Assembly (NCBI GenBank): GCA_001566295.1
Contig: KQ964264.1
Location: forward strand, 1-64,000
Length of the DNA stretch: 64,000 bases
Reading direction: 5' to 3'
From: Microdochium bolleyi
Taxonomy: Eukaryota > Ascomycota > Sordariomycetes > Xylariales > Microdochiaceae
The position numbers were made by a program, and so were the translations under genes. This document shows positions 55,914-64,000 of the stretch, one piece after another. Position 1 is the first letter of the stretch; every line of letters starts with the position of its first letter. The notes below the pieces were generated by a model. It worked only from the letters and a program-made list of their open reading frames with translations. It did not search any database and was not told where the DNA came from.

Positions 55914-58900
55914 TCAGACAAAGTATGCGACGTTTTCAGGGAAGTCCATCATCTGCCATAAACCTCGCACCTTGCCGACCACCCTGTATGTTTCCCGGCG
56001 GAGAGGAGCAGACAGCAGATCGGTGTCCTCCTTTCCTTTGCCCTTGTCGTCACTGCCGTCGTTCTCGCCACTCACCGCAGGACCTGAACCCACGGCTCTC
56101 CGTGGTTGATGCTCAGTATTCTCAGGAGAAGCGCCAAGCGGCGGCTCGACCGTGCTCAGCTGCTCCACAACCCAGCATGTGCTCATGCTCCTCAGACTGG
56201 AGTGGGGAAGAGTCTCCCATTCCGGGTTGAACGGGATTGCTACCACGCAGGGTCCGTCGATATCGAAGACCGATACCAAATCTCGTACTCGCGCGTCTTC
56301 TGCCTGGGGTGTAAAGACTTCTCGACTAAGACAGTCGAGGAAATACACCATGGCTGCACGGCTGGCATATCCTCGGGTCTGGCCATCCTCCCCCTCTGTT
56401 TGTGGACTGAGGGACTGAATCAACCTCCAAGATAATGTTTGTTGGATCTGCCTCTCCAATAGCGACTTCGGCTCCCCGGCTATGTCGTCTATGTCTGTCC
56501 GTGGTGATGCGGGCGAAGAAGCAGTTGCCGATTCGCTCTGGTCGACATTATCGGGCTGACACGCCTCGGCTTCCGGCGAAGCCCCTTCCGCTCGAGGGGT
56601 TCCATCCTCTCCCATGCCGGCTCTCGTCAGCAGAGAATCCACACGGTTATATGCCCCAACCCACAAGGAACCGTGACGCATAACCCGCTCCACGAACCAG
56701 AGCTGAAGATAAGTCCCATCGGGCCCCTGGTCGAGCCTCAACGTCCGGAAGTTACTCATCAGCACATGTCGATGGACAAACAATTCGTCCGAAACCAGAT
56801 CTGGTAAGTCCATGCTCGTGTCGAGGCAGTGTACACGGAGCGACTGCCAGATGCTGTTCGCCACGCCCGCCGCGCGGTGATCGGATCGTCCCAGGACGTT
56901 CAGGCCCGCAAGAATGCCAAAGATGATTCCGGCCAACGTTTGCTTCATCACTGGGTCGGCTTCGATGGTCTGAGGCATAACGCCCCCCGTGCAATACACA
57001 CCGGCCGAGTCCACCCCGTGCCAGGCTCTGGAGCTTGACTTGACATAGCCCGATTCCCGGATCTCCTGTCTCGCGAGGCGAATGATCTCAGGCTGCTGGA
57101 AGTGGAGGGCGATGGATTGTTGGCGAGCGCTGAACTCAACACGGGACTCTCCGGGCCGCGGGTCCACCCGGATCCTGATACTCTGCAACTCATCCCAGGC
57201 ACTCTCGTACTGCGCCTGGACGGCGGAGAGGTCAAGCTCAGATTCCACAGTCCAGGTGTGGCATCGAACCGGCAGCCCCACGACTGCCGAGTTGGCCCTG
57301 GAAGGATCAGGCAGTCTAGGAAGCAGCGGCCCTTCTGCAAGTACCGTTGTGTCCTGGATGGATCCTGGTCTCGTGTCAAATGGTGAGAATATGCTGTGCC
57401 CTGGGGCGCCGCTGGTGACGACAGGCTCGAGTTGAAGCTGGAAGACTTCTGGGACGAGGATGGAGCTATCTCCGTTGAACAATGCAAGTGCGAGGACAGC
57501 TGACCGGAGCGACTTGCAATGCTGCGCGACGAGCGTGGTGTTGAGGCGGATCTCGTAGTCGCAGAGGTTTGCCAGGATGGCGATCTTGTCCTCGGCCATC
57601 AGGCAGTCCCGAGTCTTGAGCAGGGTGAGGGCGGTGCTCGCGTTCACACTCTGCCGGTTGCCGTGATGGTTGGCGCCAAAGACCTGCATGGGCGACCCTG
57701 CCTTCGTGACCGGGCTTGGATGCAGGAGCTCAGCACGTTCGAGGACATTGTTTGGGCCCCCGAGCGTGCATGTTGAATAGTTGCTGTCCTCTTGGGGCTC
57801 GGCGCTCGCGGAAGCCTGTGTCGCGAGCGCCAAGATGTCTCTGAACTCCTGCAGACGCAGGATGGCGAGGCTGTTGTTATCCTCCTTCCGGCTCGGTACT
57901 CGGCGAGAAAACGGGCCTTCGAATCGGAACGTGGATGGGAAATCGACGCCTCGACCGCGCTGTAGAGCAAGATAGAGATTCTTGCCAGCACTCATAGACT
58001 CCTGGACAACCCAAGCTCGGGTATACCATCGATCATCGGCTATCATTTGGAAAAATTGGCAGATTTGCTCGAGGACCTCAAATGTCGGTTCCGGCCTTTC
58101 AGTGAGACCCAGGAGGCCCTTGATGATGTCAGCTTGTTCCTGAGTCCGGAGGGTTGCTTCCAGGAGTCCGACCGTCGCAAAGGCCCGGTAGTAGACGATA
58201 TCCATTGCTTGCAGGCCCATCTGCTGGTAAGTCCAATCCTCCACAGGGCTCGAAGAGGTAGGTTGCGGTAGACACTCCTGGTCAATCCATATCATCCGCA
58301 AGCCCGCAGCGGTGGCGAAATCCACTGCTCTATCCAGGACGTCGTCGAGAGCCCGGGAGCTCCTAACAGCGCCGTCGAGATCGCGCACCCTTGACCGACT
58401 CGGCTTCTTGATGATGTGACCAGCCGCGTCTCTCTGGGGGACCGGCCAGCAGTAGGATATCGCGACATAGTGTCTGCACAATTGACCTTTGCCGGCCTCG
58501 ATCAAGCGAAAGCTGCGAACATTCTTGTTTCTCGGGAACTCTGGGATATGCACGCAAGTATTGCATGGAACCTGTTCCTGGCCCTGGGAGGGAGGCAGAT
58601 CTCCTGGGAAAACTGCTGGACTTGCGGCTGATGGATCTTCCTCAGTTTGGAGCGATAATGCGATGGCTCTCTCAAGCAGTTTTGCCTCGTCCTCACTGTC
58701 GCCGTCAGTGTCCTCAGGGGCCGACTGAACACGGCTTTCAGACGACTTTGGGTCCGCGGTATCGTCAAACACCAGGTACCTCATCTTCTGGAAAGCCCAT
58801 TCTTCAGCTTCGGCTCGATTGACCTGGAATTTCCACAGGCCTTTCAGTTCCTGCACCTCATCTGTCGTGAGAGCAGGAAGATCCGTTCTGTGCAGGTCGT

Positions 58901-58964
58901 CCTCCATGGTGGTCTCGGGCTGGGTTCTGAGGAGTTGCGTCGTACCAGCCACTGATTCGGCCAT
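55914..58964 (-). CDS. HET-domain protein with N-terminal UIM-like motif, 1016 aa, intronless
   Basis: A single 3-kb open frame. Residues 92-108 (DEAKLLERAIALSLQTE) match the ubiquitin-interacting motif pattern: acidic patch, Ala, then Ser-Leu. The HET (heterokaryon incompatibility) domain follows: CRHYVAISYCWP (about 163-174), a spacer with ALDDVLDRAVDFATAAGLRM, then IWIDQECLPQ (about 222-231). Downstream segments with YYRAFATVGLLE and DDRWYTRAWVVQESMSAGKN complete the usual HET layout. The remaining roughly 600 residues are of unknown fold. HET domains trigger incompatibility cell death and are thought to be TIR-like. Coupling to ubiquitin binding is inferred from the motif only. The gene is bracketed by a direct repeat. 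Confidence 0.9.
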   Translation of the reverse strand: MAESVAGTTQLLRTQPETTMEDDLHRTDLPALTTDEVQELKGLWKFQVNRAEAEEWAFQKMRYLVFDDTADPKSSESRVQSAPEDTDGDSEDEAKLLERAIALSLQTEEDPSAASPAVFPGDLPPSQGQEQVPCNTCVHIPEFPRNKNVRSFRLIEAGKGQLCRHYVAISYCWPVPQRDAAGHIIKKPSRSRVRDLDGAVRSSRALDDVLDRAVDFATAAGLRMIWIDQECLPQPTSSSPVEDWTYQQMGLQAMDIVYYRAFATVGLLEATLRTQEQADIIKGLLGLTERPEPTFEVLEQICQFFQMIADDRWYTRAWVVQESMSAGKNLYLALQRGRGVDFPSTFRFEGPFSRRVPSRKEDNNSLAILRLQEFRDILALATQASASAEPQEDSNYSTCTLGGPNNVLERAELLHPSPVTKAGSPMQVFGANHHGNRQSVNASTALTLLKTRDCLMAEDKIAILANLCDYEIRLNTTLVAQHCKSLRSAVLALALFNGDSSILVPEVFQLQLEPVVTSGAPGHSIFSPFDTRPGSIQDTTVLAEGPLLPRLPDPSRANSAVVGLPVRCHTWTVESELDLSAVQAQYESAWDELQSIRIRVDPRPGESRVEFSARQQSIALHFQQPEIIRLARQEIRESGYVKSSSRAWHGVDSAGVYCTGGVMPQTIEADPVMKQTLAGIIFGILAGLNVLGRSDHRAAGVANSIWQSLRVHCLDTSMDLPDLVSDELFVHRHVLMSNFRTLRLDQGPDGTYLQLWFVERVMRHGSLWVGAYNRVDSLLTRAGMGEDGTPRAEGASPEAEACQPDNVDQSESATASSPASPRTDIDDIAGEPKSLLERQIQQTLSWRLIQSLSPQTEGEDGQTRGYASRAAMVYFLDCLSREVFTPQAEDARVRDLVSVFDIDGPCVVAIPFNPEWETLPHSSLRSMSTCWVVEQLSTVEPPLGASPENTEHQPRRAVGSGPAVSGENDGSDDKGKGKEDTDLLSAPLRRETYRVVGKVRGLWQMMDFPENVAYFV

Positions 58965-60839
58965 GAAATTTCGTGTGAATGCAATGTTTCTTTGATGCCC
59001 AAGTCATGAAATATCTGCCTGGTGGGATCAGAGGGCTATGCGCATGCCTCCGCCTGGTCGAACTGAGAATACTTACTGTACGCGGGTCCATGCGTGTCAG
59101 CCTTGCAAAGCCTTCTCTTACAGCACCCCCCAGCACGCCCTCCCTGCACAGCGCTCGCGACCGCCTTCGCAACTGGCAGATAATCTCAGAAGCCTGCTTG
59201 CCTGGGTGTTGTTATTTTTGGGCTCCTTCCAGGCACCTGCGCTAAGCACCCTTCTCTATTGTAAGTGGTCACGGAGCAGGGGGGTGTCTTACGTTCAATG
59301 CTCGGGCTATTCTGAGGCCGTCACTTTTTAACAAGTCCCACATCCGCTCAATGGAAAGCATCCGACCCCGGTTGTCCCGTAGCCTTCAACATCAGCGCTT
59401 CCTAGCTGTCATTGTTGGCCGGGATATCTTTGATTTGGCGTGTTTCTTGACCATCCATCACCCGCGAAGCTCACATTCGCCCAAGTTAGGCAAGTGAGCG
59501 TGGATAGGCCTAGGGCCATTCGATCTGGCAAATCGCCCGCCGGCCCATGGGAAGCCCCCTGATTGGGCCGGATTGGTTGCGCCTTCAGGCCTGCTGGCTG
59601 CACACATATCAAGAGCCTTATTTTATCACAGCATTGGTCAGCATTTGAACACTTGGGTTAATAAAAATTGATAGAACTAGTAAAAGAGAATTACAAAGAG
59701 CTCAAAGAATTGACGGTCTGGGAACTAGACGATTCTACGAGTTTGAACGTAAAAGACCCAATGATTCCACACGGCGCCTACACCCTAATGCCTGACACCT
59801 GGAGCGCAAAGACGCAGCTCTCGAGCAAAACTGTTTGGTCGCATGGTGGTTCAATACATCGTACTCATCGTCTCGAAGAAGAACAGGCTCGGGTGCAAAA
59901 CTGAGATATGGCAACGAGTATGAGATAGTTCAAATTGTACGGTATATAAGGTCTGTGATGACCTCAATCATGTTGAATTGCTTCCAATGTCCTGTCTGAT
60001 TTCTTTGTCGCCTCCATACGAATATCCAAGCATTTGCACATACAACTCCTGCATAACAAACCCACCCAAGATACCTAGGAAATCAACACATTGTGCCAAC
60101 AACCTCCAATGCTGCCCCCAACCCCATCGTTTATTGCCAGCCTGATTGTGAAGAAAGAAAGAACATGGGGATATCTTGTGAAAAGAAAGCCTATATACCT
60201 ATATAAAGTTGTGTAGGTGAGGATGAAAGTTGTGGAACCCCAAAACGACGCCTCGCTATGCTAAGTCTTTGGTCTCGTGACACATGATGTTGTTGTTGAT
60301 GATAATTATGGGGGACAAAACCTTGCACCACCCAGATGTTCCCTGTCCAGTTCTATGTTAAACCCTTCCAGATATCCTGCCCGAGAAAAAAAATTGCCGA
60401 ATAACACCGTTGAGCCTATCTCTCGTCTATTGATGCAAGGGTCTCGTCCGACATTGAGCCGCACGAAGTACTGTCGATACGCTTAGCAGAAATGTCTGCT
60501 GCGTGAGAACGTTATTGGACGGTGGCAGACGCGCAAAGTCCTTGTGTGTATTTATACGGACAATCGACGCACGGCGCTCCCAAAGCATACAGCTATGAGG
60601 CAGTCGGGGTGCCTATTAGCGTTGATGGGCTTGCGTCAAACGTAAGACCCAGCCGACCTTTCACCTCGAAGTGAGGTGATGTTTTTCTTTTTTTGGTGTT
60701 TGATGTGGTTTTTCGTTATTTTGTTCAGATGTGTATATGCTTGTCGTCGACGATTGTGTATGTTCTTGTGTTCATGAATCCGTGTGTCGCATGCAGCAGG
60801 TAAAGTAGGAAAGTAAAAGCGAGAAATTTGGAAACCAGA
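58965..60839. other. Intergenic, HET-gene promoter and 3' flank of C2H2 gene
   Basis: About 1.9 kb. Copy B of the direct repeat (about 59475-59600) lies 0.5-0.6 kb upstream of the HET ATG. The stretch 59600-60800 is more AT-rich, with short frames only. No RNA gene was recognised. Confidence 0.5.
59475..59600 (+). repeat. Diverged direct repeat, copy B (HET promoter)
   Basis: The core from 59521 (CGATCTGGCAAATCGCCCGC) through CTGATTGGGCCGGATTGG and TTGCGCC aligns with copy A at 55664 in the same orientation. The left flank TTAGGCAAGTGAGCGTGG resembles the left flank of A. On the minus strand it includes two CCAAT boxes. Confidence 0.6.
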
Positions 60840-63257
60840 TTACTGAGGGTAGACCAAATCGAAACCCATCTCATTGATCGACAAATCGTTGAAGCTGGGA
60901 TGCTGCCCCATGGGAAGGATGGCAGGCCCGAAAGGGCCATGGCCCATGAGCTCCTGGGATCCATAATTGCCAAAGTTAGAGCCGTAGTTGAATTGCATTT
61001 GGCCGTGGGGGCTCTGATCGAAGCCAATGGGCGACGCGAGCGCTCCCTTGGTTATGCCGTTGGCGCTCATGTGCATAACGCTGGGCTCCTGGTTCGGCAT
61101 CTGGTAGTTGTAGTCGAGAACCGTGAGGAACTGTTGTTCAGGGACAGTGTTTGCTATGTTGAGGGAGCTGTCCTCGTCCACGTCCTCGTCGATGTCACAG
61201 GCGTCATCGTGAGCATTGACCCAGACCTCTGTCATCCAGTTCTTGAGCTCGCTCATGGAGGGCCAGTCACCGCCGCCCTTGCCACCACGACGATCTTCGG
61301 ACGTCGAGTTGCGCTTGTTCTTCTGTCGAGACGGCTTCTCTTTGAAGTGCGTCCTCCGGAGATGTGCAGCTGCGTTGTAGTACGCGCCATACTTCTTGCT
61401 GGCTTTACAGGCCTTGCACTTGGAGAGTGGATTCACCACTGCCACACCAGGGGGGAGGCCGCGGCTCTCGGGGTCGACACACATCCACTTCCTGACGAGA
61501 CTTTGATGTTTCGCGTCGCGGTGGCGGCGAAGTTCGTGGTCACCGCGGAAGCCCTCAGGATGCTCGGTGCATTCCGTGCAGTACACTCGTGGCTGTCTTG
61601 GCCGGACATATTTGGCTTTGGGAATGCTAGCTTTGCCATCCTTCTTGCTTGGAGGGCTGTGCTCCGCCGGGTCGTCGCGAAACTTTGGTGCGAGAGTAGT
61701 CTTGCCAGCGCGCGCTGTCTGTTCGCGCAGGGTTTCTTTGGCGCGAATGACGGCCGACTTTGCGCTGGCTGCACTGGCCGCGGAAAAAGTCCGCTCCATG
61801 GTGGCAGGGCTGAGGTCGTTTGGCATTTCAGCGTACTGATTTGAGGACGGCGCAGCCAGACTCGAGCCAATCGTGTTGAATGAGTCGTCGTGAGAATAGC
61901 GCTTCTTGCTGATAGGACTTGCATCGTCTCCAGAGCTGTGAGTGAACGGGTAGGAGCTTGCACTCTGGTGGGACATCTGCGAGCCGATGTGGATCATATC
62001 GACAGCACCCGTGATGGACTGGTGATCAAAAAGGCTATTCTCTCTCGTCATCGGGACAGTGTCGTTTGTGTACGATGGAGCTGAAGTCATGGACCCGCAT
62101 GTTGACATGTTCTGCAGTGAGAAGGGCATGTTCTCGTCGAACGGCTGGGAAGTCAGGGAGGTGCCAAATGGAGCTGCCGAGTCTTCTGGACCGGGAAGGC
62201 CTGCCAAATAGATAGCAGGGTCGATGAGCGCGGAGTCTGCTGACAGTCCCGCTTCTGGCACTGAAGGCATATCCTGACGGCCAGACCAGTGCTGTTGCTC
62301 GAACATGGAGTTACCATAATAACCATCGACTGCGACGTTCACCAAGACCCCTGCTCCGTTACGCTGTGTCGACACGTTGCGGGCTCGAGGCAGAGCAGCG
62401 ACCCGTGCACTACCTGTGAACGGGGTTCCCTCTGAGATGGAACGTGCCATGGACATGCTGGTCGGCGTTAAGATGGTCCTCGGCCTTTTGGAGGGATGGA
62501 CAACATCAGAGTGACGCGTCTACGCTGCTTGTCAGTCTCTCATACACTGCAGAAGACAAGAACATGCAAAAAGGATCCGGTCATGACTTACAGGTAGTGG
62601 AGCCGGTCGTTGTGTTGTATTCACGAGATTCGACCTCGGAGATGTTTTACTCCGAACCATGCCTCCAGTGAACCCTGCCGACGCCGACGCAACGCTCGAA
62701 AGCTGGTAGGCGTTGTGGAAAGACGGGTCGGGGGTGAGCCTCGGACTGGAAGGCTCAGTGAAGTTCTGCGGCTGATATGGTTGTAAATGTGTAAGCTGGT
62801 GCTGTTGTTGTTGTTGTTGTTGTTGTTGTTGCTGCTGCTGCTGCTGCTGCTGTGCCAGCGCGCGCAGGTACTGCAGTTCGCGCTGATTGGGGCTTCTTTG
62901 CTGATTCATGATGGAGGCAGGAGCGGTCTCGGTCCTCACGGGATTCGTGAGGGCAGAATCGTGGATGTTGGAGGTTGAGTTATTGACGCTGTGAACCAGG
63001 GTCGCAGTCGCAGGCGTTAATGTGTAAGTCGAAGGTCTCAGGGATGAGACGTTGTGTTCGGACGAGGGAGGGAGGCTTGGGCAAGAGGTGAACTGTTTGT
63101 AATCAGGAAATCCCAGCTCGGCCAGCTCCGAGCTCCTATGAGCAGTGTCGTGAAAGTGTGAGACGTGGCCGTCGGCTGTGGAATGTGAAGCCCGGGATGA
63201 CGGAAGGGGCGGGGGGCTTATTATGGTTGACTTACTCTTGAGTCCGTGGAGTGGCAT
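60840..63257 (-). CDS. C2H2-type zinc-finger regulator with polyQ tract, about 781 aa, 2 or 3 exons
   Basis: Exons on the minus strand are 63257-62592 and 62519-60840. The 72-nt phase-0 intron begins GTAAGT, has an ACTGAC branch and ends CGTAG; the join gives PAPLP then TRHSDVVHPSKRPRTILTPT. A Gln run (about 62811-62853) follows QYLRALAQ. The DNA-binding part has finger 1, CTECTEHPEGFRGDHELRRH, at about 536-555, and finger 2, KCKACKASKKYGAYYNAAAH, at about 590-609 with RRTHF. This paired, irregular C2H2 layout is common in ascomycete regulators. A basic KKR patch lies between the polyQ and the fingers. The 5' end is uncertain: 63176-63235 could be a 60-nt in-frame intron, and an ATG at 62909 (MNQQRSPNQREL) is an alternative start. 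Confidence 0.8.
62811..62853. repeat. Coding CAA/CAG repeat (polyQ)
   Basis: Plus-strand GTT units followed by GCT units encode an uninterrupted Gln run in the C2H2 regulator. It switches from CAG codons to CAA codons along the coding strand and is likely length-variable between strains. Confidence 0.9.
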
Positions 63258-64000
63258 GCGTGGACAGTGGGGTACACGTCGTGTCTCTCACGCCCAAGGC
63301 CTGTGTGGATGCGGGTGTGTGACTGTGACTGCGCTGGCGCGGGCGTGGGCGTGGGCCGCCGACAGCGACAACAACAAACCACAAGTGTCGACGTTTTGGC
63401 CTGACAGCCCGCTGGGGTATGCTGGTCAGGCCTCGTCGTATCACAACCATAGCGGGATGACCCTTGTCGGGTGTGTGTGATCGAAGCCTAAACCCGCTCA
63501 GCCCAAGGTCTCTGGCAGTTCGTGAGGGTGGGTGGATCTGGCCTATCGTCTGTCCAACACATCGTCTTTTCCTGCCACACACAACCCCGCGAGCCAGCTT
63601 GTGCTCGAGGGCATGCGCACATCTCTGTCGTCGCGAGACCAGCACCGGGCAGTTGGAGCGACCTGCGAGCTGCGGCGGCAGCCTGCCTGCGCATCACCGA
63701 ATAGGAGGCACAGTCTCTGCAGGCACCAAGCTTGCTGGCCCCCACAGCCCCTGCTCAACCTGCACGGGCTTGCTTGGGTTTTACAGGTCACTTCTCGGGA
63801 GTGAGCTCATGCTTTGTTGGTGAGTTCTGGGGCTTGGCCATGGCTGATGACCGCTGATGATGTGGCGCTATGGGCCGCAGCATCTGGGCACCTTGGCTCA
63901 GACAATGGCTACCTTATTCACCGAACACCTGGAGGGATCTGAGCACACTGTAGAAAGCCTATCAGCCGCCGGATGCGAGCCATGGTTGCGGGCGATCGAG
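63258..64000. other. Intergenic at right edge
   Basis: Upstream region of the C2H2 regulator. Overlapping short frames on both strands have no domains. No gene, tRNA or repeat is supported. Confidence 0.45.

Noticed and set aside
1..64000. Intact tRNA, rRNA or CRISPR
   Set aside because: No complete cloverleaf, rRNA core sequence or regularly spaced direct-repeat array was found by eye on either strand; only decayed tRNA-like motifs near 10 kb.
1..64000. Secondary-metabolite gene cluster
   Set aside because: One monooxygenase and three Zn2Cys6 regulators are present, but there is no polyketide synthase, NRPS, terpene synthase or dedicated transporter, so a cluster is not supported.

Overview
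The window reads as nuclear DNA of a filamentous ascomycete (Pezizomycotina, most likely a Sordariomycete). The evidence is short introns of about 60-230 nt with GTRNGY donors, CTRAY-type branch sites and YAG acceptors; one-gene transcription units; three fungal Zn2Cys6 regulators; a HET-domain protein; a Cnn_1N spindle-pole type protein; and GC-rich coding DNA. Nothing bacterial or viral was seen.

Left arm (1-9.1 kb): a 25-base G run at the edge, a small conserved-looking hypothetical protein (1222-1650, -), a secreted acid-phosphatase-like phosphoesterase (2575-3964, -, 3 exons), a two-TM protein with a Ser/Thr/Pro-rich stalk (4348-5517, -, 2 exons), and a Zn2Cys6 regulator (6370-9088, +, 3 exons) transcribed divergently from it.

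Central gene desert (9.1-32.3 kb): about 23 kb with almost no recognisable gene. Base composition looks balanced, not AT-rich as after strong RIP. It holds a decayed tRNA-like repeat cluster (about 9.9-10.3 kb), several long poly-G/poly-C tracts, a (CA)30 microsatellite, and one well-supported micro-exon gene: a 71-aa Cys-rich protein in four exons (19676-20265, -) with three textbook introns and exons as short as 17-18 nt. A second, much weaker spliced small-gene candidate lies tail-to-tail with it (18286-18670, +).

Right arm (32.3-64 kb) is gene-dense: a flavin-containing monooxygenase (32262-34278, +) convergent with a Zn2Cys6 regulator (34399-36603, -); an SCP-x type thiolase (38707-40083, +); a UPF0303/HbpS-like protein (40703-41449, +); an endonuclease III-type DNA glycosylase (41674-43020, -); a Cnn_1N coiled-coil protein (44275-47258, -); a large Zn2Cys6 regulator resembling sugar-utilisation activators (49434-52646, -); a YOS9/OS-9 ER-quality-control lectin ending in RDEL (53694-55354, -); an intronless HET-domain protein with an N-terminal ubiquitin-interacting-motif-like helix (55914-58964, -); and a polyQ C2H2-type regulator (60840-63257, -).

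The genes form no obvious metabolic cluster. They are mainly housekeeping and regulatory functions around a regulator-flanked desert. The observations most worth following are the micro-exon gene, the desert itself, the UIM-HET architecture, and a diverged direct repeat that brackets the HET gene and lies in the promoters of both HET and YOS9.
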